Assembly (NCBI GenBank): GCA_012184525.1
Contig: WOFQ01000026.1
Coordinates: 248,001 to 312,000, forward strand
Source: Xenoacremonium recifei
Lineage: Eukaryota; Ascomycota; Sordariomycetes; Hypocreales; Nectriaceae
DNA length: 64,000 bases
Reading direction: 5' to 3'
Shown here one piece after another: positions 1 through 10,461 of this stretch. The position numbers and the translations under genes were made by a program. The notes beneath the pieces are model-generated. The model saw only the letters and a program-made list of their open reading frames with translations. It did not search any database and had not been told where the DNA came from. Numbering within the stretch: position 1 is the first letter of the stretch; every line of letters starts with the position of its first letter.

Positions 1-2
1 AG

Positions 3-11
3 TATATATAT
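3..11 (+). promoter_or_regulatory. TATA-like element of the DUF1993 gene
   Basis: An alternating TATATATAT run lies about 120 bases before the start codon at 131, a usual distance for a fungal TATA element plus a short leader. The leader between them is C/A-rich, as in well expressed fungal genes. The assignment rests on position and composition only. Confidence 0.4.
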
Positions 12-130
12 CCAGCCAGATTCGCCTCCGCGGAAGCTAACCTGACCAGATAGTGCCTCTCCAACCTTCATTCAACTCGTCAACCGGTCTTTCACTTACA
101 AATCACATCTCCCCACACACACAACTCACC

Positions 131-652
131 ATGTCCTACAACCTGTATGATGCGTCGGTCGTTGTGGCCAAGGACGCCCTGAGCTCTCTCTCCAACATCC
201 TCAAGCAGGCTCAGGAGCACCCCAACTCCGCGTCCTTCCCCGAGGCCCGTCTCATCGACGACATGCTGCCCCTGAGCTTCCAGGTCTTCATGGTCACCGA
301 CCTGGCCAGCAAGATCGTCGCCCGCACCTCAGGCGCCGAGCCCACCAAGTTCGAGCGCAACATGACCACCTTTGACGACTTCCACAAGCGCATCGCCGAG
401 GCCATGGCCATCGTTGAGAAGGCCGATGCTGCCACTGTCAACGCCAAGGCTGAGGAGATCGTCCCTCTGGGTCTGGGTCCCGGCAAGACTGTCCAGATCG
501 CCAGCAAGGACTACATCAACGGCTATGCCATGCCCAACATCTTCTTCCATCTGACGACTGCATACGCCATCCTGCGAAAGGAGGGTGTGCCGCTTGGCAA
601 GCAGGTCTACCAGCGACCCTTCCTCGGCAGATATCTCCCTGCCGACTTTTAA
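131..652 (+). CDS. DUF1993 family protein
   Basis: Single-exon gene of 173 residues. I start it at the ATG at 131, which has a CACC context and matches the family N-terminus (MSYNLYDASV); the reading frame is open further upstream, but the first ATG at 53 would add a low-complexity extension. The family pattern is clear: an aspartate/leucine-rich segment with DDMLPLSFQV near residue 45, a T(D)FDDFHKRIAEA segment, and the C-terminal YAMPNIFFHLTTAYAILR block followed by GVPLGK. Members are small helical cytosolic proteins related to the DinB/YfiT fold and have no settled function. No metal-binding triad is obvious. Length is normal and nothing suggests a broken gene. Confidence 0.88.
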   Translation: MSYNLYDASVVVAKDALSSLSNILKQAQEHPNSASFPEARLIDDMLPLSFQVFMVTDLASKIVARTSGAEPTKFERNMTTFDDFHKRIAEAMAIVEKADAATVNAKAEEIVPLGLGPGKTVQIASKDYINGYAMPNIFFHLTTAYAILRKEGVPLGKQVYQRPFLGRYLPADF

Positions 653-1151
653 GGAGAAGAAATGAGACTGGAGCCTTTCGACTGGTCAGGCTCGGTGAAG
701 GAGAGTTATCGCAGTGGAGGAATAAGAAGCCTGTAAGAGAGAGTCACTTGAACTCTCCATGGCATGATACGAGCTAAATAAAACGAATGAATGGATCAAT
801 TACCAATGTTTGCCGTAATATGTGAGCTTGTGAATTCTAGATCGAAACCAGGAAAAATAGATTCGAAAATCCCGACTTTCGACCAGTCGCGACGCATCGC
901 ATATATATTCACTCGACAAACCAATTACAAATTCTTCGGACGTTTCGGATCCTCCGGACTCAAAGAAGCACGCCAAAGTCCCTCCTAATGGCGAGCTTAA
1001 GATCCGGGGCTGTAATGGAGGTGAGGGGCAAGTACCTTGTTCGCTTCGCATGCTGCATAGTGTCATGACATTCCGCGTAGGAAACAGCTAGGTTTAAACC
1101 CCTTTCCCTGGCCATTGACTTTCTGCAAACGTGGAATAAAATGCTACATTC
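653..1151. other. intergenic, convergent 3' regions
   Basis: Downstream region between the DUF1993 gene and the convergent HET gene. It contains an AATAAA-like polyadenylation signal near 777 (AAATAAAACG). I see no coding pattern, repeat or RNA gene. Confidence 0.5.
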
Positions 1152-2785
1152 TCACACCATGTGAATACTTTCCTCTGTCACATTATCCAACCAAAATGTC
1201 AAGCACCATCCACAACCTATCCGACGAAATGAATTATTCCCTGTTGGAAGTAGAAGCAAGCCCCAATACCAATCCCTTGCGTCTGCCCTTCTCTCGTAAG
1301 CAATAGCAACAAATGGCACAGTTCGGACACCTGCTAGAAGCTCGGAGGTAGCTTGTTGGTTCTCATCGCACCAGATAAATCCACTCAAGGCTTCATCGAC
1401 TTCTGAATATATTTCAAGCCCAGCGTAATCAGCTGCGTTATGGCTTGGGTTATACTCCCAATGAAAGTACTGACATCTGAATGAAGCCAGTCGCCCCTGG
1501 ATTTCAAGTGAACCTCCTGAAACCAGTCCAAAAGGGTTATTACTCGCAGCCAAATGAATATCACAACTCACAACGGAAGCTATAATTTCCCAGCCCTTGA
1601 CAGACCGACCATAGCGCAGTCTTCCATCAATAGATGCCCAAGACCACGAAGGTGCTCTATAGTCTGCAGGTCGCTGTGAAGTGGATGGGGGCAGAAGGAA
1701 AGTACCAATCTGGTCCCGGCTCCAGAGTAGTGAGGCTGGCATTGTAGATTCCCACATCCCTGCGAGATATCGACCGTTTTTCCCGTTAGTGAGAATCGCA
1801 AATCGCCTCGCCAGGCCAGCAACCGCAGGGAGCTTGTCCATTGGCTTCGTCAGGTTTCGAGAACAAAGATTCATAACAATGAGGTCCCAGGCTTTGACAT
1901 TCGGCTCAGATGAGGGCAGAAAGCGATACGTGTAAACACCATGTCCGAATCTGGGCGCCGGCCCTTGCAAACAATCGTATATCACACCGTAAGAAGTAAA
2001 TATCAAACGTCGTGGGGAGAGATACCACTCCTGCAAGGCCCAAGCGCGAGCGTTAAGAGGCTCATCTTTAAATTCTCCAGTGGTCAAACCGGATTGCTGA
2101 AAACCGACCGGTAATCTTAGACCGGCTGGACGGAATAACCCTCCCTCACAATCTCGAGCACCAGCGGCAAATATGGTGACAAAGGCGTTGCCGTATACAT
2201 TGTCCATTCGCCCCGATTCCCTATGCCAATCTTCGTCGCAGTCTTGAACAATGCAGAGAGCATCCACCCAAAGGTAGCGGAGCCCCAGATCCCGCGTGAT
2301 TTGAACAGCCTGACGGATGGTCAGAGGTAATTGTCTCGCATGAAACCCTCGTCTTCTACTTTCTAAAGTAGCCCGCGTCGACTTGAAAGCGGCACATTCA
2401 CCCCAACAGTAGGAAAGGGCGGCGTAATGACCAGTTTGAGCTGCTCCATTGTCCTCAGAGGGTACGGTGATATTTATGTGCCCCGTGCCTAGTTCCTTAA
2501 GATCGAGGATCCGGGCAGGGAGTGTTGGCTGATTCTGCGATGAACAGGTATGATCCCGAACGCAGGTGTAGAAGTCCTGTGGTATATTTACATCTTCTTC
2601 CCGCAACAAATGAGTAACTGTTTCTATAAGCCTACAGATAGGTAAAAATGATTTTGCGTGGTCTTACATTCTGTTCCCTCGTGTTTTGAGGTCGTGATTT
2701 CGGCTGGATCATCGATGTCAGGTTTGGGGGATGTCGATAACGATCTTGACACTGTGAGAGGTGCGGGGCTCCAGAACGCATCCAT
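1152..2785 (-). CDS. HET-domain protein (heterokaryon incompatibility)
   Basis: The HET domain begins with YAALSYCWG and continues with LPLTIRQAVQITRDLGLRYL, WVDALCIVQD and the MDNVYGNAFVTIFAAGA block, all standard for the family. The C-terminus (GLLLLPTG...FRRIGCG) is also typical, so the protein looks complete. The large exon (2617..1152) is open upstream but contains no ATG. My model adds exon 2785..2668 starting at ATG, joined by a 50-nt intron (2618..2667, GTAAGA...ACAG), giving 527 residues in frame. A shorter splice at 2624 would create a stop codon, so I rejected it. HET proteins trigger cell death after fusion of unlike hyphae, usually when activated by a partner; which partner is unknown here. 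The 5' exon is the weak point. Confidence 0.75.
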
Positions 2786-3383
2786 TGCATCTCGGATAAA
2801 TCGTATATTCGGAAAAGAGAGAACGTTTCAATGAAGGACCAGGTTTCTTCTTTGCGGTGGCTTGGGACAGGTTTGTTTCTGTCTTCTTCATGAGGTTAGA
2901 CGTCGCCTGAAAAATAGATGAGAAGACTCGGCCACGGAGTGTTGTATCAGGAGGCGCAGTCTTCCTCCTCATTGGCCCAAGCGTCGCATAACAGAGGCAC
3001 AGCCGTTTCGTTGAATGCGGCATCGCCCCCTAGTTCTATACTTGAAACACGACTAGGTCCGTGATCTTTGGTTGTAGACATCGAGTTCACTTTCTTTGCT
3101 AATGGGAGCTGATCTTACGAAAGGGATAATATCTTCCCCTGTAAATCGTGATTTTGTTGTCGTTGACAAAAGCAAGTGATGCTACGGCCTCGCTATTTGT
3201 CCAATAGTATTGAGCGACTATCCTGATGTTCGAGGATGATAGAGCGCCGTACTTGTGGCAGTTTCTGCCCTGGCCACGGTTATCAGTAAGCAGAGAATTA
3301 AAGAGCTGATCGAGTTCTGCACGTGGACCATCAACAATCTTGAAAGGTATCAGATGACAAGATCGCTAAATAAGATATTGTAT
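2786..3383. other. intergenic between two minus-strand genes
   Basis: This holds the presumed promoter of the HET gene and the 3' region of the dehydrogenase gene. A 101-codon frame on the minus strand (3023..2718) is present, but its residues show no family pattern. I see no repeat or RNA gene. Confidence 0.4.
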
Positions 3384-4553
3384 TTATACTAGACGGTGAA
3401 GGATATCTTTCCCTTCAAGCCAGCGTTCAACGTTCTCCGCAGTTTCCGCATACCAAGTGTTCATCAGACCCTCGTCAACATATCCCATATGCGGCGTAGT
3501 AACAAGCACAGAACGACCGTCTCTGCCCCAATAGTCAGATCGCCTCCACGAACTCGCCATCGGCAGCGGTTCAATCTCAAATACATCCAACGCAGCTCCC
3601 CTAATCTTGCCCTTCTCCAGCGTCTCAAGGAGAGCCTCCTGATCGATCAACGGCCCACGCGATGCGTTGACCAGCAGCGCGGACGACTTCATCTGCTCGA
3701 GCTCTTTGGCACCGACGATATTGCGCGAGCGCTCGCTCAATACGTAATGCAGGCTCACAACATCAGCACTACGGAAAAGCTCCTCCTTGCTGACAGCCTG
3801 GAATGTCTTCGAACCGTCCACGCCGGCATCGGGAGACAGGCCTACGACGGCGGCCATGCTGTCGGCTTTCTCCTGCGTCAGGTTCTCGCTCCAGCACACT
3901 ACACGCATGCCCCAAGCAAGATGAGCGACACGGGCTACAGCAGCGCCCAGACGGCCCAGGCCAACTACTCCCAGCGTGAGTCCAGGCAGACCAACAGCGA
4001 GGCGACTCTGCCATCCCTGGGTGGTCTTGAGAACGGCATCATCGGCGGTGACGTTGCGGGCCAGCGCCAATATGAGAGCCCAGGTATGTTGGGTGGTTGG
4101 GTGGACGGTGCCTTTCTTGATGTTGGCGCGGATGGGCGTGCTCTTGTCGTCGGTGCGGCCCAGGCCCGGAGCAGCGGCGACAGGGATGTTCAATTCTCGG
4201 GCAGCAGCCAGGTCGAACATCTCAAACTGTGTACCAGTAGCTAACAAAACCTTGAGGTTGGGCAGCTGGCGCAGCAGCGAGCCGGGGAACGCGGTGCGCT
4301 CGCGGACAGTTGAGATCAGGTCAAAGGGGCGCAGGCGCTCAACAAGACGGGCCGTTTCGGCCTTATTGATAGGGTTGATGGTGTCCTGGAAGGTGGTAAT
4401 TTCTAGCCGTGACGGTGAAATACTGGTAAAGTGTGGTGCAGAAGTGTTCAGGTAGTCGTCAATGATGGCTAGTCTTGGGGTGCGGGCACCGGTGACCAGT
4501 CCGCGCCTTGTAAGCAGCCTCCTTGCTGAGCCCGGTGCAAGCTTCATCATCAT
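3384..4553 (-). CDS. D-isomer specific 2-hydroxyacid dehydrogenase, NAD-binding
   Basis: Single exon, 389 residues. Family landmarks are the nucleotide-binding GLGRLG at 198-203, the catalytic Arg in NASRG (Arg299), Glu328 in DVFEIEP and His355 in TPHMGY, which together form the usual Arg-Glu-His triad. The substrate domain is split around the Rossmann fold, as expected. The enzyme should reduce a 2-oxo acid to the D-2-hydroxy acid, or the reverse, with NAD(P)H. The basic, Ser/Arg-rich first 25 residues could be a mitochondrial targeting sequence. A segment near 130-150 (GLGRTDDKSTPIRANIKKG) is longer than in most relatives but is in frame. The exact substrate (glyoxylate, hydroxypyruvate, phosphoglycerate or other) cannot be read from the sequence. 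Confidence 0.9.
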   Translation of the reverse strand: MMMKLAPGSARRLLTRRGLVTGARTPRLAIIDDYLNTSAPHFTSISPSRLEITTFQDTINPINKAETARLVERLRPFDLISTVRERTAFPGSLLRQLPNLKVLLATGTQFEMFDLAAARELNIPVAAAPGLGRTDDKSTPIRANIKKGTVHPTTQHTWALILALARNVTADDAVLKTTQGWQSRLAVGLPGLTLGVVGLGRLGAAVARVAHLAWGMRVVCWSENLTQEKADSMAAVVGLSPDAGVDGSKTFQAVSKEELFRSADVVSLHYVLSERSRNIVGAKELEQMKSSALLVNASRGPLIDQEALLETLEKGKIRGAALDVFEIEPLPMASSWRRSDYWGRDGRSVLVTTPHMGYVDEGLMNTWYAETAENVERWLEGKDILHRLV

Positions 4554-5294
4554 GATGGATGTAAGTGGCTAGGATGTAAGACGGTTGGCCGTTCTTGGCT
4601 CTGGAGGTTATGCTGCTGCTCATAAATGTCCTCTGGGGGTTGTTGTGAAAGTATGGAAGAAGAATTGCCTGAGACAAGGCCTAAAGGAAGGTCCAGCATC
4701 CTTCTGCGTCCCCTGTAGCTTCCTCACTTGTAATTGCTTGGTAGTGATCAGGCCTCTTATTCGAGACGATCTGTTTCGTCCGAGATCTTCCCCGACCCTC
4801 GGCTCGGATATAATGCTGAGGTTATAGCTACAGTGGAACTCGATACCCACACAGTCAAGGTAAGTAACTAAGGAAGTTATATCTCTCGCAGGTACCCACA
4901 TACCCGTCTCCATGGCCAATTTAGAAATGCCTAGGATAGACTTAAGCCTGGAAGGCGCGTAGCATGTGGTTCGTGGTAGCTACTACTCTCTACTCCGTAT
5001 TTTCGTAGCGTTTAGGCAACAGTCTCGAGATTAATCATTTGCAGGAAAACATCAGATGTTTGGAAGTAAATCCTTCAATCTTCGAGACCCCAGCTTCAAC
5101 TTCTCGCATTCGCGAAGCTTCACAGAGTACGGAACTCATCCTAAGAGGCGTTTGTTTCTTTGTCATACTATTCGTCAATCTAGTTAATACAAACTTAGCC
5201 GTACATTTCACTCGACCAGTGCGGCTCAGGTCCTTCGATCTCACGTTACGGGCCACAACTCAAGTTTGATAGCCCAGCTCAGTTCATCTTCCGG
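4554..5294. other. divergent promoter region, dehydrogenase / caspase
   Basis: This 741-base gap separates two divergently transcribed genes. I see no coding pattern, repeat or RNA gene. Short minus-strand frames (4459..4677, 4620..4919) have no recognisable product. Confidence 0.4.
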
Positions 5295-6497
5295 ATGGCA
5301 CCAAGTCTAGACCCGATAAGTTCTATGGAACATGGCGAAAATACCCGGCCAGATCCGACTACTGAAAGCCACCTTGCGTCACTGAAGGATCTCCTCCCTC
5401 GACTCAACAAGTCTGCTCAGACCATTCTGCAAAAGAGTCGGACATACGATCGGGTGGCAGCATTGGTGACATATTGGTCCGAAGATTGCGAAGACCCTCA
5501 GTACCGTGCCGATGAGAATTTGAAATATATGAAAAGGGATGCTCAAAAGTTGTATGAAGTCTTTAAGGACCAGTACGGCTTTGATGTCGGCGAGAAACCT
5601 TTTGAGTTACCTGGGGATCTGGTTGGTGATGACTACTCACCACGAGATAGCCTGCAAGACGAGATTAAAAAAGTCGTGGTCGGTCGAGGAATAAGCTCTT
5701 CGAAAGAAAACAACTTGTTCATCCTCTATTATGGTGGACACGGCAGCGAGGGTGGCCTTTGGCAACCAAAAGTCAAAGGAAACAAGTCGATACCCTGGGA
5801 TAGCTTACAGGACGACCTAGTCGAGAAAAACTGCGACATCCTTTTTATTTTCGACTGCTGCTATGGGGGAGAAATGGTGAAATCTTCTAACCAGTGGCGG
5901 CGACGATGTGAGCTACTGTGTGCTACTGCGGCGGAGGAGACCACTCCCGGCGGTAACGAAAACTCTTTCACGCAAGCCGTGGTCAAAGTTCTTGAAGACG
6001 AACTTCGGACTCACAACGGTTGCGATCTTGTGACCTTGCACAGCCTCCTAAACAATCGAACTGTGAGTGACCGACTGGACTTCAAGTTGGAGAGGAGGTC
6101 ATGGTACCAGATGTTCACGAAACCATCGCAGCCTGCGATTACTCTATACAAGATGAAGGCTGCAGCCACTGTCGCGGATCCTATGACTCCAGTGAGAGTG
6201 AGAGATATATCCGCCGCAAGAGTACTGTTAAAGATCGCCTTCTCAAATCCTCACGACTCGCCAGTGCTGAAAGAATGGGAGAATTTTGTGCGCTGTCGCC
6301 CGAGCAACATCTCTCAGATGGAATTCTTTGCTTTCAAAGACCCATCAGAAGCTCAAAAAGTGTTGACCCAAATTATTTGCGACGAATTTGAGCTCATATC
6401 GCATGCGCAATCAAATTCCATCACCACCATAATTAGGGAAATGAGCGGTGTTGGCGAGGCAGCTCACGAGGTCGTAGAACGATATGAAGATTCATAA
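5295..6497 (+). CDS. caspase-like (peptidase C14) protease
   Basis: Single exon, 400 residues, ATG start. A caspase fold is seen from about residue 50: VAALVTYW strand, an acidic DENLKYMKRDAQKLYEVF helix, FILYYGGHG with catalytic His149, and ILFIFDCCYGG with the catalytic Cys (Cys189 by alignment to DxC of metacaspases; Cys188 is adjacent). The rest is helical with no recognised domain. No N-terminal Pro-rich or zinc-finger prodomain of classical metacaspases is present, so this belongs to the stand-alone fungal caspase-like group. Such proteins are often linked to cell-death pathways. The stop codon at 6495 overlaps a +1-frame open stretch encoding a G/N/Q-rich tail (6484-6585), described separately. 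Confidence 0.85.
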   Translation: MAPSLDPISSMEHGENTRPDPTTESHLASLKDLLPRLNKSAQTILQKSRTYDRVAALVTYWSEDCEDPQYRADENLKYMKRDAQKLYEVFKDQYGFDVGEKPFELPGDLVGDDYSPRDSLQDEIKKVVVGRGISSSKENNLFILYYGGHGSEGGLWQPKVKGNKSIPWDSLQDDLVEKNCDILFIFDCCYGGEMVKSSNQWRRRCELLCATAAEETTPGGNENSFTQAVVKVLEDELRTHNGCDLVTLHSLLNNRTVSDRLDFKLERRSWYQMFTKPSQPAITLYKMKAAATVADPMTPVRVRDISAARVLLKIAFSNPHDSPVLKEWENFVRCRPSNISQMEFFAFKDPSEAQKVLTQIICDEFELISHAQSNSITTIIREMSGVGEAAHEVVERYEDS

Positions 6498-6585
6498 CGA
6501 AGGCGGTGTTGTCGTCCAGTGGCAGGGCATTCAGTCAGGCGGCAGCAATACTCAGAACGTGAATACTGGCAAGTCTAGTGGTTGA
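6484..6585 (+). other. out-of-frame G/N/Q-rich tail overlapping the caspase stop
   Basis: A 33-codon frame, +1 relative to the caspase gene, starts at an ATG at 6484 and ends at TGA 6583-6585. Its peptide carries the run VVVQWQGIQSGGSNTQNVNT, rich in Gly, Asn and Gln with hydrophobic residues between. This composition and spacing resemble the short amyloid signalling motifs at the ends of fungal cell-death proteins. It could be joined to the protease by a +1 shift or by removing a short intron of about 40 nt (GT at 6450, AG at 6489), or it may be coincidence or a decayed C-terminus. Confidence 0.35.
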
Positions 6586-7226
6586 GAACGATCTGCCAGA
6601 GACAGGAAGATATAACACAGCTGTGATACTTTAGACCAAGAACTGAGATCATATTCGTTCGGAAAGTTGATGGACTTATAGCGTGAGGCAGTGGTTTTAT
6701 ATAACGGTATTCAGCTATTTTTAATGACGCGTGAAATATAATTTTCAGAAGCAGCGTCCGTGATAATTGATAATAAGTATGTTAAGTCACCTTGGGACCC
6801 AGCGGCACATTTCACTAAGGAATACGTTTGTAGAACTCGTGGGTGTTGAACTTGGTCTTTAGCATTATACTGGGTTTACTAATATGGTCGTGTAAACTCA
6901 CTTGTCACTTAGAGGAACATAAATTTCCCAAGAAGAGAAATGCCTGCACTAATCAAGTAGAAGAAATTTGTGATAAATGCCTTGGATCTATCTATCAATC
7001 TGGAATAATCTTTTAGTTTAAGCCCTCTTTAAAAGTGTGCTGGTTGCTGACAAAACTCTCGATAATGTCAATTCAGATCTAGGGTAGCCAAAATAAAGCC
7101 ACCAATTGTTAGTGTCAGCGATCTTTCCTGTCCACTTCCATTGCCACCCCTCCAAGCATCATCCCTCAGCTCTCTTCCTCCTCCTACACCAACGCCCTAA
7201 TACGCGCCCAGCCAGCACAATTCAAC
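6586..7226. other. AT-rich intergenic region
   Basis: This is a noticeably AT-rich stretch with runs such as TATATAACGG and TTTTTAATGA, lying between the caspase gene and the Mrx7-like gene. No coding pattern, RNA gene or clear repeat is visible. Confidence 0.4.
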
Positions 7227-7674
7227 ATGTCGGCTCACTGGTGGGCTCTCCGCATCATCCAGTCCTTCGAGGCACGCTCAGCTGCTCTCAATCCCTCCTC
7301 TTCCGCTGCTAACTCCTTCCAGGACCGCATCGTCGCAACCGTACGCATTCTCGACATTCCCTCCCCGCTCTTCCGATTGCTGATTCCCGACAGATCCTCC
7401 GCCAGCCTGGCTTCCATCGCGCCGTCGGCCGAATACATCGCACAATCCACGAGAAACAATACGGCCGGAATCCGCACGAGCCGCTCGCTCCGGGCGAAGC
7501 GACTGGTAGGACGAACTTGAGGCACGGCTTGAAGGAAGGGAAGCTGACGGATGGATAGCCGATCCCGGGGCTCCTGATCGTAGCAAGGCCTTTATTCGAC
7601 ATTTTTTCGATGAGCTGAAGAATCAAGCGAAGGGGAAGCCGACGGACCTTCCCCACGAGCCGCCGAAGAAGTGA
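7227..7674 (+). CDS. Mrx7-like small mitochondrial protein
   Basis: Three short exons: 7227-7340, 7394-7505 and 7559-7674, with two 53-nt introns (GTACGC...CTGAT...CAG and GTAGGA...GCTGAC...TAG). They give 113 residues in frame. Exon 2 encodes the core ILRQPGFHRAVGRIHRTIHE, which fits the FHR-V-IHR pattern of the MIOREX component 7 family as I remember it, and exon 3 encodes a helical RHFFDELKNQ segment ending in PPKK. MIOREX proteins associate with mitochondrial ribosomes; the molecular role of Mrx7 is unknown. The gene is easily missed because no single frame covers it. The exon structure is well supported; the family name is less certain. Confidence 0.72.
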
Positions 7675-8280
7675 AGAACATGACCAGCAACGACGATACA
7701 ATTATATAACGCTTCGAAGTGGACGAGCGCAACACGGGCGCGATCGATAGCTTCAGGTATATGACTTAAACAGGAGGGATCTTGTACAGATAAACTCTTT
7801 TCACGGCCGACTCTTGGATATCTGGGATCCTAGGACTGCATCCCTCTCATCATGTGGACTTATGAGTACCGAAAGGAAGTGGAAGGCTGGCGCAATGGCA
7901 GTATTTGCGGGAAGTCGGATTTTCGCCATGGTAGGAATCTGACCTGCATGAATGGCCGATGCCAAGAGCATCGCCTCGAAGCGCGTCGAAGGCTTCAGGC
8001 CTAGTATGTCGACGCTGCGTGTACAGTAAAAGCCTTCGTATTATAGATACCCCATGGCAAACTCCATAGGGAGTCAATGTCAAATCACAACTCAATCACC
8101 CTAGAGACTTTTCATGATAAGAGGTGTAAAATGTCTTCGCAGACTCTTTTCCGGGTATCTCAATTTTTTATAGGCCCCAAGCCAACGCCGCTACATCCCT
8201 GATGTTTCCCTAACCCTGTGTATATGATACAAAGCCCAAGATTCACAATCGTCCCGTACATCAAAACAGCCTCAAACTCT
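7675..8280. other. intergenic, convergent 3' regions
   Basis: This lies between the Mrx7-like gene and the 3' end of the zinc-cluster regulator. It includes CCCTAACCCT at 8208-8217, too short to call a telomeric remnant. No coding or RNA pattern is seen. Confidence 0.4.
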
Positions 8281-10461
8281 CTAAGTTGCGTACTGTCCCC
8301 AGTCACCCCAGTTGAAAGGGAGCCCAATGTCGAGATTGGCCTCGAGTGCTGCCTCCACTGCCGTGAGATTGAAGTTCGGGTCGATGTGCCCGAACACGTC
8401 TTGCCCTGATACCGCATCGATGATGGAGAAGTCGATTGGGATGTCGACTGCCGTGGCAGAGTTCATCATGGTCGTCGGGTCCGTAGCAGGCATCTCTGCC
8501 TGAGGGGGAGCAGGGTTAGACTGCGATGATGGAGCTGAAGTGGGAGTGCCGTCTTGTTGTGGCGGCGGCGGTGTCACTTCGCGAGTCAATGTCGTGGCCG
8601 CTCTCTCCATCTCTTTGAGCACTCTCTCACCCAGACCAGCCACGACGTTTGCGCTCCAGAAGTAGTCCCCAAAGTCTCGCAGCAGCTCGCAATTGCGACG
8701 AAAAGCGTGCATGGCTCTTGCGCGGAACATGGGGAGGCGGGAGTGTCGCATTTTGCGGTATTCCACACTGAGGGCCAAGCAGACAGCGTATGGCACGAAG
8801 GGTACGGGGCTGAGGTGGTCGCGCGGGACGGCGCAGGCAATGCGCTCCGCGGCAAGGGAGCGGCGGGCATTTGCTGATGGAGGAGGAAGGGTTGAAGCCG
8901 CTGTAGGGGTGCCAGGCCGCGGAAGGCGGCATGAAAGGATGATAACTGCGTGGTAGAAGCTCTCAACAGTTGCTATAATCGTGTTAGTCATGCTGCAAGA
9001 GAGAAGAAGGTGACAGCAACATACCAATCAGAGGCGTAGGCACCTTCAAGGCACCCGCCTCGACAATCATGGCCTCGAGCACCGGGAGGTCTATGTACGC
9101 GATCTTATCGAGTCCAGAGGCCTCGGCGCTGGGTCCAGGTCGATACAGCTCGATGACTTGATCGAGCCATTGCACAACGGATAGGAGGAGACGGAAACAC
9201 GGTGGACGGTTCCGTATGCAACCATCGAGGTTCGCTCCAATATCTCGCTCATGCATGAGACAGGGCCGTCCATACGCAGCCGCATTCATGCGGTCTATTG
9301 CCCAAACTGCACAGAACAGAGTTTCCAAGTCTTCGCCATTGGGATCGTATCGTAGAAGATGCAGGCCAAGCGTCTGGATGTGGTGAATGGCTCTGCCGCC
9401 GAGCTGAGCTGGGAGATCAGCTTCTTCAGCGCTGGTAGGTTGAGTGTAGAGAGAGAGCATGACGAGAGCCCGGATGTGAAGAACTCGGTCAGGGATGATG
9501 CTCGTCTCGAGAATGGCTCTGACAGCAGAGGAGATAGATTGCGAGAAGTCCTGAGCGGTCAACAGTTCAGAACCGCGATTTTGAAGACGCAGGTTGTGTG
9601 ACATGGAAGGGTCGAAGCTGGCAGCTAAACAGACCAACTGGCGAAGCACTATACTCGCTGGGCCATCTGCCGCACCGCCCAATGCCGACTCAGGGATGAC
9701 AGGAAAGATGGGATGGATCTTTTGCATGAACACGCGCCTCAGTCGCCGATACTCTTTGTCAGGCGGCAAGCAAGATAGACAATGCTCTCGCACGAACGGC
9801 AATAGAAACTGGTCCATGATTGGCGGCGGACGTGAGGTGATGAATTGGGACACGGGCCCATTTGAAGCCGTGGTAGTTGAGGAGAGCCAGATGCCGACAT
9901 CGCCCTTTTGCGAGGTTTCGCGAACTGATACAGCGCCGGTGGCTTCTCTGAACATGCCCTCGGGATTCAAGTCGCCTACGAATCGCGATGATGAGGGCTT
10001 GGGCGCGACAACGGGCGCATCTAGAATGTGCGCAAGGGATGCTGCTCTGGATGAATCATCATAGCGCATGGGAGTGGCCATGGGCATTGGCCCGTCTTGC
10101 GCATTCATGATGGGGGTGCGCAGTTGGCTGGGAGGGCCAGAATTGAGAGTGACATTCCTGCAAAAGGATGAGTGAGAGAGACAGGTGAGTTTCGACCTAG
10201 GTCACTCACGGAGATTGGGAGGTCGAGTCGCGAATTTGCGACGGCTCGTCTGTGAGGATCGAGTCATCGACCGAGTCCTCGGCATGAATGCACCGTCTCT
10301 GAAACCTGTCAGCCAGTGTTCAAGAGAGTCTCTACTCGACGCAATACCTTCTTCCGGCGACATGATTCACAAGCATGCTGGACTTGCTTGCGCTTCACAG
10401 GCAGGCCGCCCCGGTTGGGGTCTGAGGCCACAAACTTGACCTGCTTCGCGGGCGGAGGCAT
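8281..10461 (-). CDS. zinc-cluster fungal transcription factor
   Basis: Four exons: 10461..10348, 10298..10210, 10157..9025 and 8972..8281, with introns of 49, 52 and 52 nt; 675 residues, all phases consistent. The N-terminus carries HACESCRRKK joined across intron 1 to RRC, giving Cys31, Cys34 and Cys41 in CX2CX6C spacing. A fungal-specific middle homology region follows (LLPFVREHCLSCLPPDKE, RRVFMQKIHPIFPVIP, and a helical core to about residue 450). The C-terminus is acidic and Asp/Asn-rich (DPNFNLTAVEAALEANLDIG), plausible as an activation domain. The second half of the zinc cluster is absent. The frame is also open upstream to an ATG at 10530, but codon 6 of that extension is TAA, so I start at 10461. 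Target genes cannot be inferred. Confidence 0.82.

Noticed and set aside
2718..3023. A 101-codon frame upstream of the first HET gene as its N-terminal exon
   Set aside because: It ends before the HET exon and no splice links it in phase; a shorter exon in another frame (2785..2668) fits better.
3396..4244. A 282-codon frame on the plus strand inside the dehydrogenase gene
   Set aside because: It is antisense to conserved Rossmann-fold sequence and has no family pattern.
8208..8217. CCCTAACCCT, telomere-like
   Set aside because: Fewer than two repeat units; expected by chance and not flanked by further copies.
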